Shown: positions 1-7,842 of the stretch, piece after piece | How positions within the stretch are numbered: position 1 is the stretch's first letter | How the letters are laid out: each line of letters starts with the position of its first letter | Assembly (NCBI RefSeq): GCF_003049665.1 | Contig: NZ_PYWM01000025.1 | Span: 1 to 64,000 of the forward strand | DNA from: Lysinibacillus mangiferihumi | GTDB taxonomy: Bacteria > Bacillota > Bacilli > Bacillales_A > Planococcaceae | DNA length: 64,000 nucleotides | Direction: 5' to 3' | Made by a program: the position numbers and the translations under genes | The notes under the pieces: generated by a model | Databases searched by the model: none | Seen by the model: the letters and a program-made list of their open reading frames with translations, nothing else | What the model was told of the DNA's origin: nothing

Positions 1-381
1 TTTATGGCAAGTTTCAATGGCTTTTTCATTACTCACTAATTTATCGGGCACCTCACTAAGGAATAATAAGTGTTCTAAGGTTTCGGGATCTTGTTCATTT
101 GTCAAAGCTACTAGCCTTTCAGCGTGAAAGAGTGCACAGTGATAGGCACCTTCGATAGGTGTTAAAGCATTTACAAATAATGAAAATGCAAGGTTGTGTA
201 ACTCCACTGATTCTTCTTTTATTAACAAATAATGTAAAAATGTATAATAAAGAATATTGCTATTATCATAAGCGATAGATATTAGCTGGTCATGAAATTG
301 TTGGAAATCTATTTTGTGATATAAAGCTTCAGCATCTTTAAAGTTGCCTGATAGAATCAGTTGCTCTAGATTTTTTAACAT
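1..381 (-). CDS. Immunity-like paralogue 4 (150-aa family), cut by window edge
   Basis: The 3' end lies outside the window; 127 codons are visible from ATG at 381, preceded by an AGGTGATG ribosome binding site. The protein is clearly homologous to the three genes upstream: it starts MLKNLEQLILS, has the central TNEQD and YHCALFHAE segments, and shows the VSNEKAIETCHK helix. No signal peptide or membrane segment is visible, so it should be cytoplasmic. The helical, TPR-like C-terminus suggests a small alpha-solenoid. Its position, last in an array that follows a secreted toxin gene, makes an immunity role the best guess; I do not recognise a named family. Confidence 0.8.
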   Translation of the reverse strand, partial: MLKNLEQLILSGNFKDAEALYHKIDFQQFHDQLISIAYDNSNILYYTFLHYLLIKEESVELHNLAFSLFVNALTPIEGAYHCALFHAERLVALTNEQDPETLEHLLFLSEVPDKLVSNEKAIETCHK

Positions 382-473
382 GGAATCATCACCTACATTT
401 TATTGATTTTTAGCTATTTAAACATTTTAAATCGCATCAATAGATAAGAAGGGCACTTAACCATTTTAAATAT

Positions 474-514
474 CACTAGGTTAAAACGAATCCTTATAAC
501 TTTTTAACCTAGTG
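474..514 (-). terminator. Hairpin between immunity paralogues (copy 2)
   Basis: A 13-bp perfect inverted repeat (CACTAGGTTAAAA / TTTTAACCTAGTG) with a 15-nt loop follows the gene ending at 549. The T tract after it on the minus strand is weak, so it may be a processing or attenuation hairpin rather than a full terminator. A near-copy lies at 1701-1741 in the same relative position. Confidence 0.5.
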
Positions 515-548
515 CTTGTATGTCTTTTCTCAAATGTAATGAATAATT

Positions 549-1001
549 TTACTTCACTTTACTTTGCAATTCTTTAAGGGAAGTTTTCGCAGTTTTATTC
601 GAAGGGTCTAACGCTAAAATTTTATAGCAAATGTCAATCGCTTTTTCATTACTCACTAATTGATCGGGCACAGTATTAAGGAATAATAAATGTTCTAAGC
701 TAAGTGTATCTTGTTCATTTGTTAGCTCGACAGCCCTTTGTGCGTGATAGAGGGCACAATGATGGGGGTTGCCGATAGGGGTTAGAGGGATGACAAATAA
801 TGAAAAGGCAAGATTGTGTAACTTTGCTGACTCTTCTTTCATTAATAAATAAAGCAAAAAGGTGTAATTAATCATATTGCGGTTATCATAAGCGATAGAT
901 ATTAGCTGATTATGAAATTGTTGGAAGTCCATCTTGTGATAGAATGCTTCAGCATCTTTAAAGTTGGCTGATAAAATGAGCTGTTCTAAATTTATTAACA
1001 T
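549..1001 (-). CDS. Immunity-like paralogue 3 (150-aa family)
   Basis: A 150-aa cytoplasmic protein with no signal peptide or membrane segment. ATG at 1001 follows an AAAGGAG site with 8-nt spacing. It is most similar to the gene at 1776-2228, sharing LEHLLFLN.VPDQLVSNEKA and LALDPSNKTAKTSLKELQSK, and their downstream DNA, including a 13-bp hairpin, also matches. This shows that it arose by duplication of a two-gene block. The C-terminal helix pair is TPR-like. Function is unknown; tandem placement behind a secreted toxin gene suggests a variant immunity protein. Confidence 0.85.
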   Translation of the reverse strand: MLINLEQLILSANFKDAEAFYHKMDFQQFHNQLISIAYDNRNMINYTFLLYLLMKEESAKLHNLAFSLFVIPLTPIGNPHHCALYHAQRAVELTNEQDTLSLEHLLFLNTVPDQLVSNEKAIDICYKILALDPSNKTAKTSLKELQSKVK

Positions 1002-1163
1002 GTTTCATTCTCCTTTTGTTGTATTTTCGTAATTAAGAAAGTTTTATAGTTTCTAGGAGCTTTTTGTTTTTAAAAATTTACGCCTATTTATTAATAGGCG
1101 TAATAGGGTAGAGAGCTAGATAAGAAAGGCGCTTGTACTTTTTTCACAAGTGCATAAGATCGT

Positions 1164-1616
1164 TTACTTCATTCTGCGTTGTAACTTTTTAAGTACACTT
1201 TTGGCAATTTCATTCGAAGGCTCTAACGCTAAAATTTTGTGGCAAGTTTCTAGGGCTTTTTCATCACTTACGACTTGATCGGGCACCCCGTATATGAATA
1301 ATAAATTTTCTAAATCCCCTACATCTTGTTCATTTGTCAATTCGATAGCTCTTTGTGCGTGATAGAGAGCACAATGATAGGCACCTTCAATAGGTGTTAA
1401 AGCATGTACACATAATGAAAAGGCAAGATTGTGTAACTCTGCGGTTTCTTTCTTCATTATAAGATAATGCAAAAAGGTATAGTAAATCATATTGTGGTTG
1501 TCATAAGCACTCATTAAGATTTCATCATCAAATTGCTGGAAATCCATTTTGTGATATAACGCTTCAGCTTCTTTAAAGTTGCTTGATAAAATAAGTTGCT
1601 CTAGATTTTTTAACAT
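1164..1616 (-). CDS. Immunity-like paralogue 2 (150-aa family)
   Basis: A 150-aa cytoplasmic protein of the same family, with ATG at 1616 behind a TAGGTG site. It pairs most closely with the truncated gene at the window edge: both begin MLKNLEQLILS, have the same upstream leader (GGAATCA then ACACCTACAT, read on the plus strand) and use CHKILALEP-type C-termini. The centre (DVGDLENLLFIYGVPDQVVSDEKA) has diverged from its neighbours, as expected if the copies track different toxin variants. No enzymatic motif is seen. Downstream, 1081-1100 holds a small CGCCTATT/AATAGGCG hairpin. Confidence 0.85.
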   Translation of the reverse strand: MLKNLEQLILSSNFKEAEALYHKMDFQQFDDEILMSAYDNHNMIYYTFLHYLIMKKETAELHNLAFSLCVHALTPIEGAYHCALYHAQRAIELTNEQDVGDLENLLFIYGVPDQVVSDEKALETCHKILALEPSNEIAKSVLKKLQRRMK

Positions 1617-1700
1617 GGAATCAACACCTACATATTACTGATTTTTTGCTATTTAAATAGCATCAATAGCTAAGAAGTGCACTTGAAACTTTTTAAATAC

Positions 1701-1741
1701 CACTAGGTTAAAATGAAGCCTTATAACGTTTTAACCTAGTG
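1701..1741 (-). terminator. Hairpin between immunity paralogues (copy 1)
   Basis: CACTAGGTTAAAA pairs with TTTTAACCTAGTG across a 15-nt loop. It sits in the 3' region of the gene ending at 1776, exactly as the copy at 474-514 does behind the gene ending at 549. It marks the duplicated block and may limit read-through between copies. Confidence 0.5.
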
Positions 1742-1775
1742 CTTGTATGTCTTTTCACAAATGTAATGAATAATT

Positions 1776-2228
1776 TTACTTCATTTTACTTTGTAATTCT
1801 TTAAGGGAAGTTTTCGCAGTTTTATTCGAAGGGTCTAACGCTAAAATTTTATGGCAAATGTCAATAGCTTTTTCATTACTCACTAATTGATCGGGCACAA
1901 TATTGAGGAATAATAAATGTTCTAAGCTAAATGTATCTTGTTCATTGGTTAGCTCGACAGCTCTTTGTGCGTGATAGAGAGCACAATGATAGGCACCTTC
2001 GATATGTGTTAAAGAATTTACAAATAAAGAAAAGACAAGATTGTGTAACTCCGCTGATTCTTCTTTCATTAATAAATAATGTAGAAAGGTATAATTAATC
2101 ATATTACCATTTTCATAAGCACTTGATATTAGTTCATCATGAAAATGTTGTAAATCGTTTGTATGATATAACTCTTCAGCGTCTTTAAATTTGAAAGCTA
2201 AAATTAAATTTTCTAATTTTTTCGACAT
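1776..2228 (-). CDS. Immunity-like paralogue 1, coupled to the toxin gene
   Basis: A 150-aa cytoplasmic protein, first of the array. Its ATG overlaps the toxin stop codon as TAATG, with GGGTGA as ribosome binding site, so it is translationally coupled to the toxin. That is the classical arrangement for a cognate immunity gene, and the basis for the immunity call on the whole family. N-terminus MSKKLENLILAFKFKDAEELYH; central YHCALYHAQRAVELTNEQD; TPR-like C-terminus. No known Pfam family is recognised by eye. A helical repeat scaffold that binds the toxin domain is plausible. Confidence 0.85.
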   Translation of the reverse strand: MSKKLENLILAFKFKDAEELYHTNDLQHFHDELISSAYENGNMINYTFLHYLLMKEESAELHNLVFSLFVNSLTHIEGAYHCALYHAQRAVELTNEQDTFSLEHLLFLNIVPDQLVSNEKAIDICHKILALDPSNKTAKTSLKELQSKMK

Positions 2229-3046
2229 TATTTATTCACCCACGCATTACTAATGTGTATTTTTCCATTTTCTCTAACAAAAGTTACTGTAATTTTATTA
2301 CCATCCAACATTAATGTCTTCTCTCTTGCAAATAACCCATAAGGACCCTCTTTTCCATAACGCATCACGTGAGAAATGACCTTTGCTATGTCATCCCAAT
2401 TATTCTTAGTTACTTTATGCCAATCATGCTTTGCTGCCATAATGTGATGGCGTTTATTACTACCTAATCTTGCTACAGAAGGTAATACTTTATCAAAACT
2501 TTTACTGCGAATGGCATTAGTTACAGCTTTTTTACCATATCTTGTAATCGCATAAGAAATACCATATCTTGCTACGGCGGCTATAATGACAAATGGTAAA
2601 GCAGAAGATTGTGCTTCTAAAGTATCGATATCATAAATATCGCCAGTAGATTGATCGACAAAAGTTGCTAAAAAATCCTGTCCTTCATTTGTATGAACGA
2701 TTACTTCATATTCATGGGAGATTTTTTCTCCATCTTCTTCCACTGTACCATACAATAAAATAGAGTCTGTAATTGTATCATAATATATTATAGTTGATAC
2801 ATGAACATCTGTTGTGTTTATGTCAGTATATACTGTGACCAAATCATTATCTTCTTCGACATGTAAATCTAATTGTTCAGTATCATCTATCCCGAGCTCT
2901 TGTAATATTTCATTTTCGACTTCAATCGTATTATATTCGATCGTGTTTGCTTCATCATTTGCGTAAGATTTGAGTGGATCAACACTTGGCACAAGAGAAA
3001 TTAGCATTGTTATTACAATTAATTTAATTAAGAATTTTTTCATCAT
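2228..3046 (-). CDS. Secreted toxin, SAR2788 / Ntox35-like
   Basis: A 272-aa precursor with a cleavable-looking signal peptide (residues about 3-29, hydrophobic core LIKLIVITMLISLVP), an acidic middle region (about 32-145), a hydrophobic linker (about 150-170) and a basic C-terminal domain. The last 75 residues carry KRHHIMAAKHDWHK, NNWDDIAKVISHVMRYG, LMLDGNKITVTFV and ISNAWV. This resembles the polymorphic toxin type 35 domain of SAR2788-family putative toxins, proposed RNases; the assignment is from memory of the motif. The His cluster at 200-210 would be catalytic. A strong AAGGAG site precedes tandem ATGs (3046 and 3043). It lies 15 bp behind the subtilase gene and is coupled to the first immunity-like gene. 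Confidence 0.75.
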   Translation of the reverse strand: MMKKFLIKLIVITMLISLVPSVDPLKSYANDEANTIEYNTIEVENEILQELGIDDTEQLDLHVEEDNDLVTVYTDINTTDVHVSTIIYYDTITDSILLYGTVEEDGEKISHEYEVIVHTNEGQDFLATFVDQSTGDIYDIDTLEAQSSALPFVIIAAVARYGISYAITRYGKKAVTNAIRSKSFDKVLPSVARLGSNKRHHIMAAKHDWHKVTKNNWDDIAKVISHVMRYGKEGPYGLFAREKTLMLDGNKITVTFVRENGKIHISNAWVNK

Positions 3047-3061
3047 TCATTACTCCTTTTC

Positions 3062-3931
3062 CTAATTAAGTTGTATAAAACCATGTCCGTATTCTTCATC
3101 AAATCCAGGTAGTCCTAAATCTTTCACGTAAGGTGCTAGAAAGCTATTTAAATTAGTACTATTAATCTTTTCATTAGTGTTTCCAAGTAAATAAGCAATA
3201 GAGCCCGTAACGAAAGCTGCAGCAAAAGATGTTCCATTAAATATGCTGTAGCCACCATTGTTGTCAGTAGATAAGATATTTTTACCTGGTGCGGCGTAAT
3301 CGATTTTGCCCTTGCCAGAGTAGCTATAGCTTGTGAAATCAGGTTTTAATGCAGAAACTGAAATGACACCTTCGTATTTCGCTGGGTAATCAACCCTTAA
3401 TCCTAGTGTGTTACCAGAAGCTGCTACAATAATAATTCCTTTGGCTAAAGCTTCCTTTATAATGTTTTGGAATTCCGGATTATTTGTTTCAAATCCAAAG
3501 CTGATATTGATAATATCTACATTATTTTTGATACTCCATTCGATACCGTTGATAACTGTTTGAAAGTCACTTTTACCTTGGCTATTCAAAACTTTGACGT
3601 TATAAATTTCTACAATGTCCTTTGCGATTCCGGAAAAACCCACTTTATTTTGAGATGAACCGATAATCCCGGCAATGGCTGTCCCATGGTTTAACTCATC
3701 AATTGCTTCTTGTTCCGTTTCGATAGCGTTATACGACGCAACGATCATATTTTTTAAATCAGTATGAGGGGAAATACCACTATCCAAAATGGCCACTTTA
3801 ACCTTTTTGTTAGTTAGTTTTTCACTATTTACAGAAGTTGGTTGAACCGCACGATACCCCCAAATTGCACTGCCTTCATCTCTATCAAACTTTTGAATGG
3901 CATAGCCAATAAGGAAAGCTAGTAACAACAT
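3062..3931 (-). CDS. Membrane-anchored subtilisin-like serine protease (S8), 5' end probably frameshifted
   Basis: A 289-aa S8 peptidase with the full triad: Asp50 (AILDSG), His82 (NHGTAIAG) and Ser235 (NGTSFAAAF), plus the oxyanion Asn174 (AASGN). The N-terminal hydrophobic stretch (LLLAFLIGYAI) would anchor it with the protease outside. ATG 3931 has no ribosome binding site. ATG 3972 does (GGAG, 10-nt gap) and would read MIEILKKRIVVVLV into this protein if the A6 run around 3950-3956 had one more A. A one-base indel, real or from sequencing, is therefore likely. It heads the toxin/immunity operon and could mature or shed the toxin, which is inference. Confidence 0.85.
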   Translation of the reverse strand: MLLLAFLIGYAIQKFDRDEGSAIWGYRAVQPTSVNSEKLTNKKVKVAILDSGISPHTDLKNMIVASYNAIETEQEAIDELNHGTAIAGIIGSSQNKVGFSGIAKDIVEIYNVKVLNSQGKSDFQTVINGIEWSIKNNVDIINISFGFETNNPEFQNIIKEALAKGIIIVAASGNTLGLRVDYPAKYEGVISVSALKPDFTSYSYSGKGKIDYAAPGKNILSTDNNGGYSIFNGTSFAAAFVTGSIAYLLGNTNEKINSTNLNSFLAPYVKDLGLPGFDEEYGHGFIQLN

Positions 3932-3972
3932 AACAAGAACAACTACAATGCGTTTTTTAATATTTCAATCAT

Positions 3973-4353
3973 CCTTTCTTATCTCCAAATAATCTTAAGA
4001 ACTGACTTCTAGATAGATTTGGATATTGATGACTTAACTAATATCCTCATTTTGATATTTTTATAATAAGTGATGATTGATTAGATATTTCAAAATATTC
4101 ACAAAAGAATATTTAAAGATAAGTTCCTACTATTTTATAGTGGGAGGAAAGAAGAAGAGATGGAATATTATTTTCTAGTATTCTTTTAGGAATATTTTGA
4201 TTATATGGGTTAAAAATTTTGTATATTTGTATAAATAAAGAAACTTAACATGATAGATTTCGTACAGGATGATGGGGGAGGGAGGTTAGGCATAATGTAG
4301 TAGAAGTTTTTTGAAATATACATGAAGTAGAGAAAATCGAGGAGTGAGTAAGT
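3973..4353. other. Divergent intergenic region
   Basis: About 380 bp of AT-rich DNA between the minus-strand toxin operon and the plus-strand MFS gene. It should hold both promoters. I see no gene and no clear operator. A run TATAGTGGGAGGAAAG near 4137 resembles a ribosome binding site but leads to no ORF. Confidence 0.4.
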
Positions 4354-5577
4354 ATGAAATTCATTCCGAAAGTCTATTTTATTAATAAACAATTTACACA
4401 AATTTTTTATGCACAATTTCTATCAGGTCTTGCAGATAAAATTATCCTTTTTATTTTACCGCTTTGGATTTTAGAAGTAACAAGATCATCCATCTTCGTA
4501 TCCATCTTAAGCGCTAGCAGTACAATTGCTATCGTGGTTCTTTCCCCGTTTATGGGGACTTTTGTGGATAGATTATATAAAAAAAATTTAATGCTTGTCG
4601 CAAACAGTATACGATGTATGCTATTGATCTTACTTGCCGTTATTACTCTTTTGGGCTATTTTGAATTTTTGTATATTCTCCTTATTTTTATTGTCTATTC
4701 ATTTGGTAGTACGTTACATTCCCCAGCAGCCAATGTTGCACTTACAATTATTGTCAACGAGGATGAGTTACAGGATGCTGTAGCTATTAGACAAACATCG
4801 AATCAGTTGGAAGGCATTTTAGCGCCAGTGTTAGGTGGGCTGTTATTTAGTGTGTTTAGTCCTGGAAACTTCTTTCTTATTAATGGGTTGTGCTTCGTTC
4901 TTTCTCTTCTTATATTGTTGACTTCAAACATAACAGAACAGCATAAAGCTAAAGCGAAACAATCTTTTCTTGTAGACTTAAAGGAAGGAATGTCTATTCT
5001 TTTTCAAGAAAGGATATTAAAAACCTTTCTGTTTAGTGCTGCTATTATCAATATTTTAGGTGCAGCAATTATGTTAACACTTCGCGTGATCGTTATTAAT
5101 ATGGAAGTAAGCTCATTATGGTGGAGCCTTATTTTTGTTGGCTCACCTGTTGGGGTAATCATTGGGGCTTTTATGTCAATGAAATTGAAAGTACAATCCA
5201 ACATATTTATTTACGGGTTTATATGTTGTGCGGTTATGGGGTTTTTTAATATATTGATGAGTCTAGCTAATACACCACTCGTGCTAACGATTTTTTACTT
5301 TTTATCGGGTATAGCGTTTGGTATGGGCAATACTTATTTTGGCACAATGTATAGAAGAAAAATTCCCGTTGAAAAGCAAGGAAGATTTTTTGGATTTTTG
5401 AGTGCTGCCTTATTAATATCCATTCCTGTCGGACAAGTCTTGACAGGTGTGTTGTTAGATGCTTTAAATCCAAACCATATTATGGGGATCTTAGGCTTGC
5501 TAACTGTCGTTACTGCATTAGTCTCATTAAAAGTATTAAGTGGGGAACAAAAGAAAAATATCGAATATTCGAATTGA
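4354..5577 (+). CDS. MFS efflux transporter
   Basis: A 407-aa integral membrane protein with about 12 hydrophobic segments and the MFS loop 2-3 signature region (GTFVDRLYKKNLM). The overall pattern, and SPAANVALTIIVNEDELQDAVAIRQTSNQLEGILAPVLGG between segments 4 and 6, match the MFS_3 subgroup that includes macrolide and enterobactin exporters. It probably expels a drug or small metabolite; the substrate cannot be read from sequence. ATG 4354 follows GAGGAG. It stands alone, with a terminator directly behind. Confidence 0.85.
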   Translation: MKFIPKVYFINKQFTQIFYAQFLSGLADKIILFILPLWILEVTRSSIFVSILSASSTIAIVVLSPFMGTFVDRLYKKNLMLVANSIRCMLLILLAVITLLGYFEFLYILLIFIVYSFGSTLHSPAANVALTIIVNEDELQDAVAIRQTSNQLEGILAPVLGGLLFSVFSPGNFFLINGLCFVLSLLILLTSNITEQHKAKAKQSFLVDLKEGMSILFQERILKTFLFSAAIINILGAAIMLTLRVIVINMEVSSLWWSLIFVGSPVGVIIGAFMSMKLKVQSNIFIYGFICCAVMGFFNILMSLANTPLVLTIFYFLSGIAFGMGNTYFGTMYRRKIPVEKQGRFFGFLSAALLISIPVGQVLTGVLLDALNPNHIMGILGLLTVVTALVSLKVLSGEQKKNIEYSN

Positions 5578-5594
5578 TTGAGTGAAAATATACG

Positions 5595-5635
5595 CTTTGC
5601 AAGCCCCTTTCTTTAAAGAGGTTTGCAAAGTTTTT
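5595..5635 (+). terminator. Terminator of the MFS gene
   Basis: CTTTGCAA pairs with TTGCAAAG, with an internal CTCTTTAAAGAG-like stem, followed by TTTTT. It lies 17 bp after the stop. Confidence 0.8.
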
Positions 5636-5745
5636 ATTAATGGACAACAAAAAAACGCTAATTGTACAATAAAGGTAGATTTGGTACGTTACTCGATTTT
5701 GAAATAGGGGAGAGTGGTTTTAAGAATAGTTTGATTTTATTCAAA

Positions 5746-5817
5746 TTAGCTTCCTCTCCCAGTACCGATTAACCAAAGTGTTGAAGTTGTTATTTCCATA
5801 TTTACCTCATCGATCAA
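5746..5817 (-). CDS. Possible 17-23 aa signalling peptide, divergent from the Rgg-like regulator
   Basis: A tiny ORF on the minus strand, 96 bp from the divergent Rgg-type gene. TTG 5817 follows GGGGG with 8-nt spacing and gives 23 aa. ATG 5799 follows GATGAGG with 5-nt spacing and gives the 17-mer MEITTSTLWLIGTGRGS. Two independently placed ribosome binding sites, and a GGGAGAG/CTCTCCC stem (5707-5760) at the 3' end, support expression. Rgg-family regulators are often paired with short peptide genes that lie divergent to them. The peptide does not resemble the SHP peptides I know, so this is a positional inference. Confidence 0.35.
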   Translation of the reverse strand: MIDEVNMEITTSTLWLIGTGRGS

Positions 5818-5913
5818 TGTGATTACCCCCTTGTTAACTACATCATTGCATACATTTCAATCATTTTAGAAAAATATTCATAAAAGAATATTTTGTAAGG
5901 AGTGAATGGTAAC

Positions 5914-6762
5914 GTGAAAGGTTATGGTGAGATTATAAAACAAATAAGGATTAGCAAAGGGTATACGCAAAAACATGTGGCAGCTCATTTTTTAACACAG
6001 GGTGCGTATTCAAAGTTTGAGAATAATAATACGGACATCAACTTTTCAACGATGCATGGGATAATAAATCAACTAGGTATTACATTTGAGGAATTTTTTT
6101 ATATTCAAAATGGCTATCAATATAGTAAACGTGATGATATAATCATACAATTTTTTCGTATACCCTATAACAATGAAATAGTACTTAGTAGACTGAAAGA
6201 AAAATGTAGACTTTATTTAAAAGAAGCTAAGGAAGATCAACAGATTATTCATATTTCTACTATTTTAGATGGATTAATCATTCTAGCTAAAGCAGGTGAT
6301 TTAGAGCAAGCGAGGACTATTGTTGAACCAGTTTGGCAAGACTTATCTAAATATAACCAACTTTTTGTAGCGGATTTATATATGTTGAATGCCATTCTAT
6401 TTTTATTCCCTTTACCAACAGTTCTTCAAATCAAACAATTTGCTTTACGGCATATTGCTTTATATAAAAACTTTCGTCATGTTTCACGTTTAAAAATTAA
6501 TATTTCGATGAATATTACTTTGCTATTAATACAAGATAAAAAATATTCAAAAGCACAAAAAGAAATTTCAAACGCGATATCTTTATGCAAAAAAGAAAAT
6601 GATTTCATCTTATTGGGAATTTGTTATGTTAGAAAGGGAATCTGTCTTAATCATCTCGGACAAGCAGGTGGAAAATGGATACGAAAGGGGAAAAATATTT
6701 TGATAGCGCTTGAACAATTCATGTTATTACAGTTGGTAGAACAGGAAATAAAGCAATACTAA
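5914..6762 (+). CDS. Rgg/GadR/MutR-family transcriptional regulator
   Basis: About 282 aa. Residues 1-65 are an XRE helix-turn-helix (IIKQIRISKGYTQKHVAAHF, AYSKFENNNTDI); the remainder is an all-helical TPR-like domain typical of Rgg/MutR peptide-sensing regulators. GTG 5914 is preferred because AAGGAG (5897-5902) lies 11 nt upstream; GTG 5902 overlaps that site. Such proteins control bacteriocin, competence or stress genes in response to imported oligopeptides. The tiny divergent ORF at 5746-5817 is the obvious candidate ligand. The target may be that ORF or nearby small-protein genes. Confidence 0.8.
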   Translation: MKGYGEIIKQIRISKGYTQKHVAAHFLTQGAYSKFENNNTDINFSTMHGIINQLGITFEEFFYIQNGYQYSKRDDIIIQFFRIPYNNEIVLSRLKEKCRLYLKEAKEDQQIIHISTILDGLIILAKAGDLEQARTIVEPVWQDLSKYNQLFVADLYMLNAILFLFPLPTVLQIKQFALRHIALYKNFRHVSRLKINISMNITLLLIQDKKYSKAQKEISNAISLCKKENDFILLGICYVRKGICLNHLGQAGGKWIRKGKNILIALEQFMLLQLVEQEIKQY

Positions 6763-6922
6763 ACTAAGTACATCATTGCATTTCATTAGGACCACTTGCA
6801 TAATAAGGCTTAAGAAGGACTGTCAATGTTGTAAACTGTGATCTAATCTTGATTAAGATATGGCTATGGTAGTCATACTTAAATACAGCTGACTCATCGG
6901 AAAAAGAAAGGGTGGTACTTCT

Positions 6923-7096
6923 ATGACGGAATGGCCCAAAGGCGTCGCTAAGCCAGCTATTCGAGCATTAAATGCTGCTGGCTATACACAATTGCAACAA
7001 TTAAAAGAGGTCGACTTAGCGACATTAAAAAATCTACATGGAATAGGCCCCAAAGCACTCGCAGCAATAGAAGCGGCATTAAAAGAAAGTAGGTAA
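6923..7096 (+). CDS. Small helix-hairpin-helix DNA-binding protein
   Basis: 57 aa: starts MTEWPKGVAKPAIRALNAAG and contains LKNLHGIGPKALAAIEAAL, a helix-hairpin-helix signature (hGIGxKxxxxI) as in the RNA polymerase alpha C-terminal domain and small 'RNA polymerase alpha subunit-like' DNA-binding proteins of Bacillaceae. It starts at ATG 6923 after GGGTGG. It probably binds duplex DNA without sequence specificity. Five bases after its stop a small membrane protein begins, so the two form a mini-operon. Confidence 0.8.
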   Translation: MTEWPKGVAKPAIRALNAAGYTQLQQLKEVDLATLKNLHGIGPKALAAIEAALKESR

Positions 7097-7100
7097 TGGA

Positions 7101-7268
7101 TTGAATAAACTCACATTATTTTTAATAGCAATGGTCGTCTATTATATCCTTGTTATTTTTATTGTAAGTAAGCTATTTATGTTTCCAATTATAAAAGGAA
7201 TGATGCTCGTTTTCTTTATTGGGGCAGGCTTTATATACTCAAGAAGGATGCGCAAGAAGTTACAGTAG
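7101..7268 (+). CDS. Small two-TM membrane protein
   Basis: 55 aa from TTG 7101, with AGG 7 nt upstream, overlapping the 3' context of the helix-hairpin-helix gene. Two hydrophobic segments (about 4-27 and 33-46) are followed by a basic tail (SRRMRKKLQ), which predicts both ends cytoplasmic. No recognisable family. It is supported by its ribosome binding site, its spacing and the hydrophobic pattern only. Confidence 0.6.
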   Translation: MNKLTLFLIAMVVYYILVIFIVSKLFMFPIIKGMMLVFFIGAGFIYSRRMRKKLQ

Positions 7269-7403
7269 GTTTAATTCTTATAAAGAGGTTGAGGTAAGTA
7301 CATAGGTATGTTTTGTATTCACAATTTCAATTCAATCAATAGGCTGGAAACGTAATTTATCCCATGTCTAAATATTGTAAGATGGCATGTGAAAACAAGA
7401 AAG

Positions 7404-7447
7404 CAGTCGATTGAGAAGGTAAAGAACCTTTAATTGACTGTTTTTTT
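7404..7447 (+). terminator. Rho-independent terminator
   Basis: CAGTCGATTGAGAAGGT pairs, with small mismatches, with ACCTTTAATTGACTG, followed by seven T. It ends the mini-operon at 6923-7268. Confidence 0.85.
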
Positions 7448-7607
7448 ATGCGTTTCGTGTTTTCTAAGTTCACATGTTATGGGTTTGAAAAATTTTGATT
7501 TTGTAGGGAAGTTATGTATTGGATTTAAGAAAATATGCGGTAGGAGAACAGTAGTTTTTATTTCAATTGTTCTAGACTTACGATGAATTTAGTTAGAGGT
7601 GGATAAA

Positions 7608-7790
7608 ATGAAATATTTAATCGCTTTATATGTAATGATGATGCTTATTGTTTTTGTAAATTTGATCAGTGAATTTATGTTAGGTGGTCGTTATTCAGCC
7701 ATTGCTAGTTGGATTATTTGTATGTTGTTCTTTTTCGGAACTATCTTTTTTGCAAATGCTAGATACTATTTAAGTAAGAATGGTAAGTAG
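7608..7790 (+). CDS. Small two-TM membrane protein
   Basis: 60 aa, with ATG 7608 behind AGAGGTGG. Two membrane helices (YLIALYVMMMLIVFVNLI and IASWIICMLFFFGTIFFA) flank a short loop, and the C-terminus is basic. It sits 52 bp ahead of the transglutaminase-like gene in the same direction and may be co-transcribed. No family is recognised. Confidence 0.6.
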   Translation: MKYLIALYVMMMLIVFVNLISEFMLGGRYSAIASWIICMLFFFGTIFFANARYYLSKNGK

Positions 7791-7842
7791 TAATTCGTTG
7801 CTGTTTTTTTAGATACCATACGTAAGGAACAGGAGGGATTTT

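Noticed and set aside
4210-4416. 68-codon minus-strand frame across the MFS gene start
   Set aside because: Overlaps the true start of the MFS gene and has no ribosome binding site.
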